A stretch of DNA of 64,000 bases, taken from Dipteris shenzhenensis (taxonomy: Eukaryota; Polypodiophyta; Polypodiopsida; Gleicheniales). Positions 32,266 to 42,825 of this stretch are shown here, one piece after another. A program made the position numbers and the translations under genes. The notes under the pieces are model-generated. The model worked only from the letters and a program-made list of their open reading frames with translations, did no database searches and was not told where the DNA came from. How positions within the stretch are numbered: the first letter of the stretch is position 1; each line of letters opens with the position of its first letter. The stretch lies in the NCBI GenBank assembly GCA_047967505.1, contig CM106539.1; one strand, 5' to 3'.

Positions 32266-33100
32266 GTGGGTTAAAACTAAAACCCAACGCGACGTGCGAC
32301 ACTTTCTTTAGCACTCTCTAATCTTTCAAGTAAGCAAGGAAATCTCTCCTCCCACCTATTTTCGATGACCTCCCACCTATTTCCGACAACCTCCCACTCT
32401 ATTCTCCACTTCTCACCCCTCTCCTAGCTCTTGTGCTCCCTCTCCACCCTTCTCTCTCTTTGGTTTCTTGAAAGGAAGTTTTTCAAGAGGTGAGTCTCTT
32501 TCAACAATGTAGGTAGGTTTTTTGTTAGATTTCATTTTGTGAGTGCTTCTCCTTTTATTGCCAAACCTGCAAACTAGTTTTCATGCTTGATTTCAAAGGA
32601 TTGAAACAAAAAACGAGATTTCAAGAAAGAAAGAAGACTCACCTCTTCTAGTATTTTTTGTATTTCTCTTCCTTCTCTTTCTCCTTGTCTCCTCAATCTC
32701 CTCCTTTCAAGAAGTTGCTTTTGTAATCTCCTCCTTCCTCTAACATCTTATTTGAAAAATTGCATGTTTCCCCTCTTTTGTAGGGCCAGTCCACAACATC
32801 GAGTGGGATGTACTATTCCAGGTAAGTGCTTCCTCTTTTTTCCATTTGTTATTTTTATCATTTGCATTGGCCTGCAGCTAGCACCTTAAGCACTAGCTGC
32901 AGTGATGGGCATAGGAACCCTCTCTTCCCCTCTCTTTCCTCTTCTTTCCCTCTTCTCCCCTCTTCTTTCCCTCCTTTCCTTCTTCTCTCCTTCAATCTTT
33001 CAATCTCTTTGCCCCCTCTTTTTCCCTCTTTCCTTTCCCTCTTCTTCTCTCTTTCCCTCTTTTTCCCTCTTTTCTTTCCCTCTTCTTCTCTCTTTCCCCC
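32266..33100. other. CACTA 5' leader and CT-rich spacer
   Basis: 32290-32720 is the inverted partner of 28226-28700. 32690-32850 (TAGGGCCAGTCCACAA.., ACTATTCCAGGTAAG) also matches 51055-51225 and 57062-57231. Pyrimidine-rich repeats start from about 32930. I see no real gene. Confidence 0.55.
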
Positions 33101-34797
33101 TTCTCTTATGATCATGCATAAGCATAAGCATGAGCATATGTCTCCTTCTCTTATGCTTATGCTTATGCTTATGCTTAGGCATAAGACTCCTCTTATGCAT
33201 AAGCATAAGCATGAGCATATGTCTCCTTCTCTTATGCTTAAATGCTTATGCATAAGACTCCTCTTATGCATAAGCATAAGCATAAGAGAAGAAGACATAA
33301 GCTCATGCTTATGCTTATGCATGAACATAAGAGAAGTAGACATATGCTCATGCATAAGCATGAGCATATGTCTCTTTTTCCCTCTTTACTTTTCCTCTTC
33401 TTCTCTCTTTCTTTCCCTCTTTCGCCTTTTCCAATCTCTCTTTCCTTTCCCTCTTCTTCTCTCTTCTCCTCTTTTCCCCCCTCTTTTCCCTCTTTCATGC
33501 TCATGTTCTTATGCTCATGCATAAGCATAAGCATGAACATATGTCTCCTTCTGTTATGCTTATGCATAAGCATTAGCATGAGCATAAGAGAAGGAGACAT
33601 ATGCTCATGCTTATGCTTAAGCATGAGCATAAGAGAAGTAGACATATGCTCATGCGTAAGCATGAGCATATGTCTCTTTTTCCCTCTTTACTTTCCCTCT
33701 TCTTCTCACTTTCTTTCCCTCTTTCCCTTTCCTTTCCCTCTTCTTCTCTCTTTCCCCCTTCTCTTATGCTTATGCATAAGCATAAGCATGAGCATATGTC
33801 TCCTTCTCTTATGCATATGCTTATGCTTATGCTTATGCATAAGACTCCTCTTATGTATAAGCATAAGCATGAGCATAAGAGAAGAAGACATATGCTCATG
33901 CTTATGCTCATGCATGAGCATAAGAGAAGTAGACATATGCTCATGCATAAGCATGAGCATATGTCTCCTTCTCTTTACTTTCCCTCTTCTTCTCTCTTTC
34001 TTTCCCTCTTTTTTCCTTTTTCCAATCTCTCTTTCCTTTCCCTCTTCTTCTCTCTTCTCCTCTTTTCCCCCCTCTTTTTCCTCTTTCATGCTCATGTTCT
34101 TATGCTCATGCATAAGCATAAGCATGAGCATATGTCTCCGTCTCTTATGCTTATGCTTATGCATAAGACTCCTCTTATGCATAAGCATAAGCATAAGGAT
34201 AAGAGAAGAAGACATATGCTCATGCTTATGCTTATGCATCAGCATAAGAGAAGTAGACATATGCTCATGCATAAGCATGAGCATATGTCTCTTTTTCCCT
34301 CTTTACTTTCCCTCTTCTTCTCTCTTGCTTTCCCTCTTTCCCCTTTTCCAATCTCTCTTTCCTTTCCCTCTTCTTCTCTCTTCTCCTCTTTTCCCCTCTT
34401 TTTCCTCTTTCATGCTCATGTTCTTATGCTCATGCATAAGCATAAGCATGAGCATATGTCTCCATCTCTTATGCTTATGCATAAGACTCCTCTTATGCAT
34501 AAGCATAAGCATGAGCATAGGAGAAGAAGACATGCATGAGCATAAGAGAAGAAGACGTATGCTCATGCTTATGCTTATGCATGAGCATAAGAGTAGACAT
34601 ATGCTCATGCATAAGCATGAGCATATGTCTCCTTTTCCCTCTTTACTTTCCCTCTTCTTCTCTCTTTCTTTCCCTCTTTTCCGTTTTCCAATCTCTCTTT
34701 CCTTTCCCTCTTCTTCTCTCTTCTCCTCTTTTCCCCTCTTTTCCCTCTTTCATGCTCATGTTCTTATGCTCATTTATAAGAATAAGCATGAGCATAT
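33101..34797. repeat. Palindrome-rich minisatellite: GCATAA/GCATGA hexamers alternating with CT blocks
   Basis: Clusters of CTTATGCATAAG, GCATAAGCATGAGCATATG and their reverse complements alternate with pyrimidine blocks (TTTCCCTCTTCTTCTCTC). The landmark CATGCTCATGTTCTTATGCT recurs at about 33496, 34088, 34411 and 34751. Palindromes with 15-bp arms (GACATATGCTCATGC / GCATGAGCATATGTC) around ATAA or GTAA occur at about 33339, 33641, 33931, 34256 and 34597. Frames up to 531 codons (Met/Leu/His/Lys repeats) arise because no stop fits the period. Confidence 0.85.
34793..34797. repeat. Target-site duplication, left
   Basis: CATAT directly before the 5' LTR equals CATAT at 40438-40442 directly after the 3' LTR. 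Confidence 0.9.
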
Positions 34798-35149
34798 TGT
34801 TGAGATATCGAGCTCCACTCGCGATATGCCAGGGTGACTGTTGTGCATTTATGTCACCGACTTGTTAGCTGGAGATGCGGTTGGTACACCGCCCACGAAT
34901 AATAGCTGGATGATAGCTATCCTTATCTACTCTAGTTTGTGGCTCAGTTAGTATGCCACCTTAGTTAGTTGAGTTTGGTTTGAGACCCACATATAGGGTT
35001 CTTCTATTTCTTTGTATTAGAGTTCTTTTGGCTTTCACAACTAAGAAGAGGAAAACTATTTTCAGCCTCCACCTTTATGTGTATTCCCCCATTGTGATTG
35101 TGAGAAAGCCTCAAGTGAGACTCCTTCCCTCTCTCCCACTATCTTCACA
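34798..35149 (+). repeat. 5' LTR of the Copia element
   Basis: TGTTGAGATATCGAGC ... CTATCTTCACA, 352 bp, TG...CA ends. It differs from the 3' LTR at five sites, all transitions. Confidence 0.95.
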
Positions 35150-35164
35150 TGGTATCAGAGCCTT
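35150..35164 (+). promoter_or_regulatory. Primer binding site
   Basis: TGGTATCAGAGCC begins directly after the 5' LTR. It is complementary to the 3' end of initiator methionine tRNA, the usual plant Copia primer. Confidence 0.9.
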
Positions 35165-35693
35165 GTTCGTGGTAAGGAGCTCAAGAAAGCAAGCCAAGTT
35201 CGTGGTGTCTTGGTAAGAGGACCAGTGTTGCTTTCCTATTTCGAGTTTGGGAGCAAATCTCTGCAGGTAGCACAGCCAAAACTGCAGGAGTGCACTGTTT
35301 CAGATTGAGATGCCCTTCGCGGTGTGGCGAGAGCACAGTATATGCTACGGGCAAGGGCAAAGCCCCCGGAGACTTTATTTTTCTGATTTGAGGCCGTTTT
35401 GGGGACCGTTTTGAAGGCGGAAGTTCTTCGTAGGCACTCAGAAAAAGGCCCTGTTTTTTGCTGTGCGACCACTGGCGCGGCTAGTCGGTGGAAAGGTGCC
35501 GCAGAAATTGCATCGTATGCCTGTGTGCAGAGATATTGGGAGTTGCAGATTCATGCTTGTTGCCTGTTGATGCAAAATTGTCACTAGGAAGTGACTGTGT
35601 GGTGAAATACCACTTTCGTCAGTTTTGCAGATCTGCCGTGTGAGGCAAAAGCTGTGTTTTTTGCAGTGACAGAATATTTTGCAGTGTTCTGTA
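35165..35693 (+). other. Copia leader between PBS and gag
   Basis: Noncoding leader. Open frames here lack family similarity. Confidence 0.6.
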
Positions 35694-36371
35694 ATGGCAT
35701 CTGATTCTCTTTCACAGATTGTCACTGAAAAGCTTGACAAGAATAACTTCCAGGCATGGAAGTTTAGAATGACGAATTTCTTGATGGGAAAAGGCTATTG
35801 GGAATTCATTACAGGAAATGAAGAAGAACCTGTTCTTCCTAATGTTCCCAGTCAACAGGAAATGCAGGCATTCAAAGGATGGCATGAGAGAGCCAGGAAA
35901 GTTATGTATTGGTTGTCTATTAGTATTTTGGACTCCATGATTGTGCATATTCAGGATGCAAATACGGCAAAGGAGGCATGGGATACTTTGGCAAAAATGT
36001 ACAGCACAAATACGCAAGCCAGGAAAATGCAGCTCAAGCAGGAGCTGCACAATGTGCAGAGAGAAAACATGAGCATCAATGACTACCACATGAAGGTGAG
36101 GAAAATTGCGGATGCACTTGCTTCCATTGGGTTGCCAGTGGATGATGATGATTTGGTTTCTGTGACCTTGAATGGTCTAGGAAAGGATTATGCACAATTC
36201 CGGACATCCATTGCCGTCCGTGAAAAATTTCCAGATTTTGAGGAGTTGATTGCTCTTCTAATTTCTGAAGAGCAGAGAAATGGGGGTGCATCTTCTTCAG
36301 CAAGAACTTCAAAAGAAACTGTCTTCTACTCAAATGCTGGCAGAGGTAGAGGCAGAGGTAGAGGAGGCTGA
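35694..36371 (+). pseudogene. Copia gag (capsid part)
   Basis: I choose the ATG at 35694 (MASDSLSQIVTEKLDKNNF); a non-ATG extension upstream is unsupported. DKNNFQAWKFRMTNFLMGKG and WDTLAKMYSTNTQARKMQLK belong to the UBN2/gag-type capsid family of plant Copia elements, followed by a Gly-Arg-rich tract. The frame stops at TGA 36369-36371, but the same frame continues through two more stops to a CCHC zinc knuckle. About 226 codons are open, shorter than an intact gag. Confidence 0.85.
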
Positions 36372-36606
36372 TCTGTAGGCCATGGTAGAAATCAGAATAT
36401 GCAGCAAACGCAAGAAAACTAGTCCTATGCAGGAGGACGTGGTAACTCTAGAGGCAGGGGGAGCTAAAGAGGCCGTGGTGGATGGCAGAGAGGCCAAAAT
36501 GCAAACAGCAATATTGAATGCTACTATTGTGGCAAAATGGGTCATATGGCTAAGGACTGCTATAAAAAACAGAATGACATTATGAATGGAAAATTGCAGC
36601 AATGAG
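36372..36606 (+). pseudogene. Copia gag zinc-knuckle part
   Basis: In frame with gag after TGA 36369. Stops TAG (about 36420) and TAA (about 36465) precede CYYCGKMGHMAKDC (CX2CX4HX4C) at about 36519-36560. It ends at TGA 36604 within the hairpin insert. The zinc knuckle binds RNA in the family. Confidence 0.85.
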
Positions 36607-36681
36607 TGATGACATTCATGCACATCCGTCAAAAAACACGCTCCTAGGTATGTTATCCGATCAAGCAATTTTCCATTCATA
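36581..36681. repeat. Hairpin insert with satellite sequence inside Copia gag/protease
   Basis: A perfect 17-bp inverted repeat, TATGAATGGAAAATTGC at 36581-36597 and its complement at 36665-36681, brackets 67 bp. Read on the minus strand, about 50 bp of that (TTGATCGGATAACATACC ... GACGGATGTGCATGA) match the 12.85-19.56 kb satellite, for example near 17447, with one mismatch by eye. Confidence 0.85.
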
Positions 36682-36860
36682 TGCATCCTCTAGTAGACAG
36701 GGTGATGACAGAAATGAGCATTTGTTTATGGTGTGCAGCATATGACAAATTCTGTAACAAGTGCAGAAGAAAGCAATGATGTGTGGTATGTTGACTCGGG
36801 TGCGTCAAACCACATGACAAGTCACGCTGAATGGATGCGATGCAAGAAAAATGGAAAAAC
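36682..36860 (+). pseudogene. Copia protease active-site region
   Basis: WYVDSGASNHMTSHAEW with the aspartic protease motif DSGAS at 36793-36807. A frameshift near 36740 precedes it and another near 36850 follows, so protease is not in frame with gag or integrase. Confidence 0.85.
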
Positions 36861-37234
36861 TAGGATTTGTGGAGACTGGTGATGATACTGCACATCCTAT
36901 TGTGCAGATTGGCAAAATTCCTTTGTCTATGCAGGATGGGAAAAAGAAATACTTGTCTAATGTATTTCATGTCCCGAACATCACCAAGAACCTGGTTTCT
37001 GTTGGTCAGATGGTTGAGCAGGGCTTGCAGGTCAGATTTAATCCTCATGGATGCTTTGTTGAGGATATGAAAAATAATGGTCGCTTGATAGCAAAAGGAA
37101 AGAAGAAGGGCAGGATGTTTACATTGGATGCGGACATGCCTGAATTGAGTGCAGCAATGTTTGCACATGGGACCGGTGTAGTTGCAGATATTGATATCTG
37201 GCACAAACGCATTGGTCATGTTAATATACAGTGA
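36861..37234 (+). pseudogene. Copia protease end and gag-pre-integrase domain
   Basis: VFHVPNITKNLVSVGQMVEQ is the conserved end of the Copia protease region and IDIWHKRIGHVNIQ the start of the GAG-pre-integrase (HHCC) domain. A TGA at about 37232-37234 separates it from the next frame by only a few codons; the same frame continues ([10 protein letters not shown]). Confidence 0.85.
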
Positions 37235-39037
37235 CTTAAATCAATGCAAGCCCAAAATATTGTTGCAGGATTGCCTAAATTCAAGGTTGCAGAAATGCAC
37301 AAGGTTTGTGAAGCCTGTCAATTTGGGAAACAGGCAAGGAAACCTTTTCCTAGGCATGCTCAAGAGAGTAAAAAGCCATTGGAATTAATCCACTCTGATG
37401 TGTGGACTACTAAAGCTGCATCTATTGGTGGCTGTCACTATTTTGTCACATTTATTGATGACTTCAGCAGAAAACTTTGGGTGTATTTTATGAAAAAGAA
37501 AAGTGAAGTGTTTGGGCACTTCAAAGCTTTCAAAGCTATGGTTGAAAAAGAAACAGGCCTGCAAATAAAATGCCTAAGGTCAGATGGAGGGGGAGAGTAC
37601 CTCTCAAATGAGTTTGCAAGGTTCTTGCAGGAGCATGGTATAAAGCAGCAATATTCATGCAGTCATACCCCACAGCAAAATGGAATTGCAGAAAGAAAAA
37701 ACAGGCATATTGGAGAGGTATCTCGGGCTATGCTAAATGAAAAAGATCTACCAGATTATTATTGGGCTGAAGCAGTTGCTACAGCAGTATATATAATGAA
37801 CAGGACTCCAACTGCAGCAATACATGGCATGACGCCAGAAGAGATGTATACTGGTAGGAAACCAGATATTTCTCATTTGAAAATTTTTGGTTGCATTGCC
37901 TATGTCCATGTGCCAGATGAGTTGAGGTCCAAGTTGGACCCAAAAGCTGAGAAGTGTATCTTTATTGGTTATTCTCTGCAGCAGAAAGGGTATAGATGCT
38001 ATAACCCTTCTACTCGTAAGTTTACAGTGAGCAGAGATGTTGTGTTTGATGAGATGAGCAGCTGGTCTAAACCAGTAAATGTGATGATTGATGTAGATGC
38101 ACAAAATGGTAATGCTGCACTGAATTCACAGCAGCAATCACAAAATATCAATGGACCTGCAGTGTCATCTAGCAGTGGTTCACATACTTCGCCATGGACA
38201 GGCAGATTGAGATCAGGAGAATCCCCTCAAAGCAATGCAGATAGTGGTACGCAGGTATCACGAAAAGGAAAAGAGAAGGTAGATCAGCCCATGTTTGATG
38301 TGAATGCAGGTCACTCTTATGTGGATGGTGAATCATGTGGCTCAGAGCAGAGCATTGATGATGAGTTGGGTATTCCTTCTGTTGTTACACCTGGAGTAAG
38401 GAAGACCAGGGATGTTTTGAGAGCACCTGGAAGTGAGCCTATTTTGCCCAGGTCTACCAGGGTTAGGTTTCCTGTGGATAGGCTGAAATATGATGGATTT
38501 ACAACCATTCACTATGCCTATATGGTCAAAGTGATACAGGAACCAGAACCCACTTCTTTTGAGCAAGCCATGGGAAATAAAAAATGGGAGAAAGCCATGG
38601 ATGAAGAAATGGATGCCTTGGATGCTAATGCTACATGGGAATTGGTGCCTTTGCCTAAAGGCAAGAATGCAATTGGCTGTAAGTGGGTTTATAAGATCAA
38701 GCACAATGCAGATGGTTCTGTGAATAGATACAAGGCAAGATTAGTTGTCAAGGGGTATGCACAGACATATGGCATTGATTATGAAGAAACTTTCAGCCCG
38801 GTTGCAAGGATGGCAACCGTAAGAGCAGTCATTGCTATGGCTGCATCAAAGGGATGGTCTTTACATCAGATGGATGTAAAGAATGCCTTCTTGCATGGTG
38901 ATTTGCAAGAAGAGGTCTTTATGGAGCAGCCAGCAGGTTATGTTCATGGTATTCATCCTGAGTTTGTTTGCAGGTTGAAGAAAGCCTTGTATGGCTTGAA
39001 GCAAGCACCTAGAGCATGGTCTGACAAGATAGGATAG
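37235..39037 (+). pseudogene. Copia integrase and N-terminal reverse transcriptase
   Basis: [14 protein letters not shown] completes the HHCC zinc site. The integrase core shows DVW (first Asp), [10 protein letters not shown] (second Asp) and [14 protein letters not shown] (Glu). The variable region follows, then [54 protein letters not shown] and [14 protein letters not shown]. The frame ends at a TAG at about 39035-39037 where similar sequence continues. About 597 codons are open, the longest intact piece of the element. Confidence 0.95.
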
Positions 39038-39597
39038 TATCTTGTCACTATTGGCTTTCAGATTTCCAAGGCAGATTTCTCACTCTATGTGAAAAAAACA
39101 GAGAAAGGGATTATGCTGCTTGTCATTTATTTGATGATTTGATCATCACAGGTGATAGTGATGAAGATATCCTTCATGTGAAAATGCTATTGAAGCAGAA
39201 GTTTGAGATGAAGGATTTGGGAGAGCTGCGTTATTTCTTGGGCATTGAGGTGATTAGATCACCAAGTGGGATACAGCTGTTGCAGAGGCAATATGGATTG
39301 GACATGCTATCCAAATATGGGATGACAAGCTGTAAGCCTATTTCAGTTCCTTTGGAGCAGAATGTGAAGCTGAGCGCAGATGCAGGTGAGCTTCTAGAAG
39401 ACCCTACTATGTACAGACGCATAGTAGGAAGTTTGATTTACATGACTATTACCAGGCCAGATTTGAGCTATGCTGTTGGGTTGGTAAGTCAATTTATGCA
39501 GGCTCCAAGGAAACCGCATTTGGATGCGGCTAGACGCATACTCAAGTATGTGAAGTCCACATTGCAGTATGGACTATTTTATGAGGCTGGGGTTTAG
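39038..39597 (+). pseudogene. Copia reverse transcriptase C-terminal part
   Basis: After the stop the reading continues with QISKADFSLYVKK, then shifts frame exactly at the catalytic DD motif (about 39128-39140). From there LIITGDSDEDILHVKMLLKQ and LGELRYFLGIEVIRSPSGIQ, RIVGSLIYMTITRPDLSYAV and RRILKYVKSTLQYGL are the later RT blocks. It stops at TAG 39595-39597. Confidence 0.9.
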
Positions 39598-40125
39598 ATA
39601 CAGTTGCATGGATACACTGCTGATTGGGTTGGTAGTATTTCTAATAGACGATCTACCAGTGGATATGTGTTCTCTTTTGGGAGTGCTACAGTCACTTGGA
39701 GCAGCAAGAAACAGCCTACAGTTGCCTTGTCGAGCACAGAGGCTGAGTACAGGGGTGCAGCAATGGCTGCATGTGAGGTAGCATGGTTGCATAAGCTACT
39801 CTATGATATGCATCAGTCTACAGATGGGCCAGTTGTCATCTATTGTGACAACATGAGCAGCATACACTTGGCAAAGAACCTAGTCTTTCATGCTAGAAAT
39901 AAGCACATTGAGGTGCATTATCACTATGTGCAGGAGAAGGTTTTACTAGGTCTTATTGATCTAGTTTATGTCAGCACAGAGGATCAGGTAGCTGACATAT
40001 TCACGAAAGCATTGGGCGCAGAGAAGCTGCACAAGTTCAGAGACCTGCTTGGTGTGCAGGAATTGGGATTGAGCTCGAGGGGGAGTGTTGAGATATCGAG
40101 CTCCACTCGCGATATGCCAGGGTGA
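39598..40125 (+). pseudogene. Copia RNase H
   Basis: In frame after TAG 39595. [20 protein letters not shown] (first block), [20 protein letters not shown] (Glu block), [20 protein letters not shown] (Asp block) and HVEVHY-like [17 protein letters not shown] to [11 protein letters not shown] are standard Copia RNase H blocks. The first block appears to lack one Asp of the usual Asp-Ala-Asp. The frame runs into the 3' LTR. Confidence 0.9.
40072..40085 (+). promoter_or_regulatory. Polypurine tract
   Basis: CTCGAGGGGGAG directly before the 3' LTR; primes plus-strand synthesis in LTR elements. Confidence 0.8.
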
Positions 40126-40437
40126 CTGTTGTGCATTTATGTCACCGACTTGTTAGCTGGAGATGCGGTTGGTACACCGCCCACGAATAATAGCTGGATG
40201 ACAGCTATCCTTATCTACTCTAGTTTGTGGCTCAGTTAGTATGCCACCTTAGTTAGTTGAGTTTGGTTTGAGACCCACATATAGGGTTCTTCTATTTCTT
40301 TGTATTAGAGTTCTTTTGGCTTTCACAACTAAGAAGAGGAAAACTGTTTTTAGCCTCCACCTTTGTGTGTATTCCCCCATTGTGATTGTGAGAAAGCCTC
40401 AAGTGAGACTCCTTCTCTCTCTCCCACTATCTTCACA
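40086..40437 (+). repeat. 3' LTR of the Copia element
   Basis: 352 bp, TG...CA, five transitions from the 5' LTR; followed by CATAT (40438-40442). Confidence 0.95.
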
Positions 40438-40479
40438 CATATGTGAAAATAGACATATTTTGCAAGCCAACCTGACCTT

Positions 40480-41215
40480 ATTTGGCAAACATCATGATAC
40501 ATATAGAAGTGGAAATGCTTTGAAGGAAGTAGCCTCCTTTTGCTAAAATGCCAATGGAGATTCATGATCTATGCAACTAAATACTAGGATCCATCGTGAA
40601 CAAAGACCATTTTGGAACACAATAGATTGGGTAGCGACCACAAAGAGAACCCCAAAATGACCCGGGAGAGATGGACCTTTTGTTGAATCAAGTTGCTACA
40701 CCATAGCTTGAATATGTTAGAATAGAACTGGTTTGCATAAGACCTCATACTGATTTGAAAAAAAACATCATATATAAAAGTTGTTGTGCATTGAGGGGAG
40801 CTAGTCTCCTTCTAGTATAGGAAAAATTAGAGAGCAATCCATCACTACTGCATCTCACAATACAGTACAAGAGTATCATCATATTGGATCTCAGAATTCT
40901 TAGAATAGTCCTATTCTAGAAAACGGAATGGGTTGATTTGGCAAAACCCATCCTATACAAAAGTCAAGGTGCTACAACAAAGAAAATCTCCTCTCGGGAT
41001 AGCAAAAGACGAGCGAAAGTCATAGAGTGAGCTGGCCATAACTTTTGCACATTGCAGCAAAGTACCATTATGTTGGGTCTTTAAATTCTTATAAAAGACC
41101 TTTTCTCTCCCTTTTCTGCAAGTCTATGCAGTCCGATTTAGCAAAAAGCATCATATATAGGAGTCGATGTGTTTTGAGGGAGATGGCAAGTTGATTTGGC
41201 TCGTTCCCGTCTGAT
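40480..41215 (-). repeat. Dispersed repeat family, copy 1 (inverted)
   Basis: The reverse complement of 40545-40745 closely matches 63645-63830, 40780-40860 matches 63290-63370, and 41100-41160 matches 48470-48535 and 54540-54600. Inside, two or three diverged subunits of about 200 bp share CCTTTTCT../TCTAGAAAAC and AATTCTTAGAATAG-like words. Noncoding. Confidence 0.65.
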
Positions 41216-41526
41216 CTCTGTCAAATTTGCTTGTTTTCCTAGAGGTTGCACTAGTATGCACTATGTTTAAGAATGGTCTTTGTTCATGACAAATGCTATT
41301 TGGTTGTAATGATCATAATTTTTTCATTCTCATCTTTGTGGCAAGTGTCACCTACAATTTATAGGAGGATTTTTTGGGGACCTTTCACATTGGGCTTTGA
41401 CCTAGTAGAAGAGGATAGCCAAGTCATTTCTCTCTTTATCAAGTTCCCCTACCTTTCTTAGATGTATCATCAACTCCTTCCCTCGATTGGAGCTAGATGT
41501 TAATACACAAGGCAGGTGACCCCATG

Positions 41527-42260
41527 GATACTGGGAACTATCACACTAGTCTCATGATTGGCCATAAGCTAGCCAAGATCTATGGATCGATACTGGAGAG
41601 GAAGATCAGCAGCCATACAGAGGCACATGGGCAGCATGCTCTAGGGTAGGCAAGTTTTTGGAGACAACACTCCACACCAGACCACATCTTCACCCTAAGG
41701 ACTATCATTGAGGAGGCGAGGTCAAGATGCCAGAAAGTCTACCCTTGTTTTGTGGACTTTTGGAAGGCCTTCAACACTGTCCCGCATTTGCGCATGATCA
41801 AGAGACTACATGATATGCAAATTCTAGATGTTCTGATCTGGCGAGTGGTGACCCTATATGAGTCCATCAAACTAGGGAGAGTTCATGTCCCAAGCGGCCT
41901 ATCAAACTGGGTTGAGAGCACGATTGGGGTAAAGCAGGGATGCCCTCTCTCACCGACTCTCTTCGGGCTCTACATTAATGAGATTACATCTTTCATAGAC
42001 CATCTAGGAGGCGAGGGAGCACCACTAGCTGACTTGATGATACAAATTCTACTATACGCGGATAACATAGTCCTCCTATCATCTTCGGCAGAGGGACTAC
42101 ATAGACATCTAGATGCCCTAGAGGTGTTCTGCAGAGAGAGAGAGCTGATGGTTAACCTTGGGAAGACCAAGGTCATGATCTTCAACACCTCTTACATATT
42201 GCTTCACTGACATAGCTTTACATACTAGAGTCAGCCAGTGGAGATTGTGCCCAACTATTG
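41527..42260 (+). pseudogene. Non-LTR (LINE) reverse transcriptase fragment
   Basis: One frame from 41527 with a single in-frame TAG (41646-41648) to 42210. Blocks: LAKIYGSILERKISSH, IFTLRTIIEEARSRCQKVYP, FVDFWKAFNTV, GVKQGCPLSPTLFGLYINEI, LLYADNIVLLS and FCRERELMVNLGKTKVMIF. These are LINE RT motifs; the catalytic pair appears as YADN instead of YADD. After a frameshift near 42215, QPVEIVPNY continues the family pattern to about 42260. The endonuclease, 5' half and poly(A) tail are missing. Confidence 0.85.
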
Positions 42261-42825
42261 AGTCATTGAACCTATTTGGGATCTATACAGACACTAGCAA
42301 CAAATAGTAATAATTATTAGGACAATGTACAATTATACTTTTTGTTTCAAGAACTCAAGCTTAGACATCATCTCATGAAGAATCTCACATGGAAGAATAG
42401 CTTAAGCATTGCGATTTCTAATTGCCAAAATTGCTTTGTCATCCATTAAAACAAAAAGAAAACTATATTGTATATTCTAGGTTCCTACAATAGAACCGTT
42501 TTTTGCCAAGAGCAAAATTGAATTTATCTAGGTGAAATTGCAATATGTCGAGCGATACAAGATGTTGAACATTAGCCCTTGTCTAAACTTGCACTTTACA
42601 AGTGTCAATGATGTTGATGACAAAATCCATCAGTAAAAGGAAGCTGACAGTTTATTTAGTGGGTGTGTAGATCCATTATCAATGTATGGGGGGACATACT
42701 CGCTCAACATTATTATATTCCTATTTGTTTTGGACCATCGAGATTAATTAACCTATGTTTGTCCATGAATTCATTGAATTATTTGGGTTGATTAATTTAT
42801 TTTAAGCTATGTCTAAGAAGAGTGC
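42261..42825. other. Noncoding spacer
   Basis: AT-rich; I see no gene or clear repeat. Confidence 0.4.

Larger units (their letters stand above)
29809..32830 (-). mobile_element. CACTA/En-Spm element, minus-oriented, nearly full coding region
   Basis: The left end CACTACTATACATGGATCC at 29809 is followed by the subterminal palindromes, then a TNP2-type gene read leftward from 32055 to 30152, then the 5' leader with more palindromes (32160-32265). The 5' leader matches both 28226-28700 (inverted) and 51055-51225. The right terminal repeat (expected ..TAGTG) was not found, so the right boundary is approximate. The same left end occurs at 48619 and 54688. Confidence 0.7.
34798..40437 (+). mobile_element. 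Complete-length Copia LTR retrotransposon, non-autonomous by mutation
   Basis: The element is 5,640 bp with 352-bp LTRs differing at 5 positions (my count), a 5-bp target duplication CATAT, a PBS and a PPT. The gene order is gag, protease, integrase, RT, RNase H, which defines Copia. Coding is broken by several stops and frameshifts and by an 83-bp-scale hairpin insert after the gag zinc knuckle. It inserted at the right edge of the GCATAA minisatellite. Confidence 0.95.

Noticed and set aside
33242-34837. 531-codon Met/Leu/His/Lys/Ser-rich frame, and long frames on both strands
   Set aside because: By-product of hexamer and CT repeats; several frames on both strands are open at once and no family is recognisable.
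35399-35740. Open frames in the Copia leader
   Set aside because: Short, opposite-strand or without similarity; they lie between PBS and gag.
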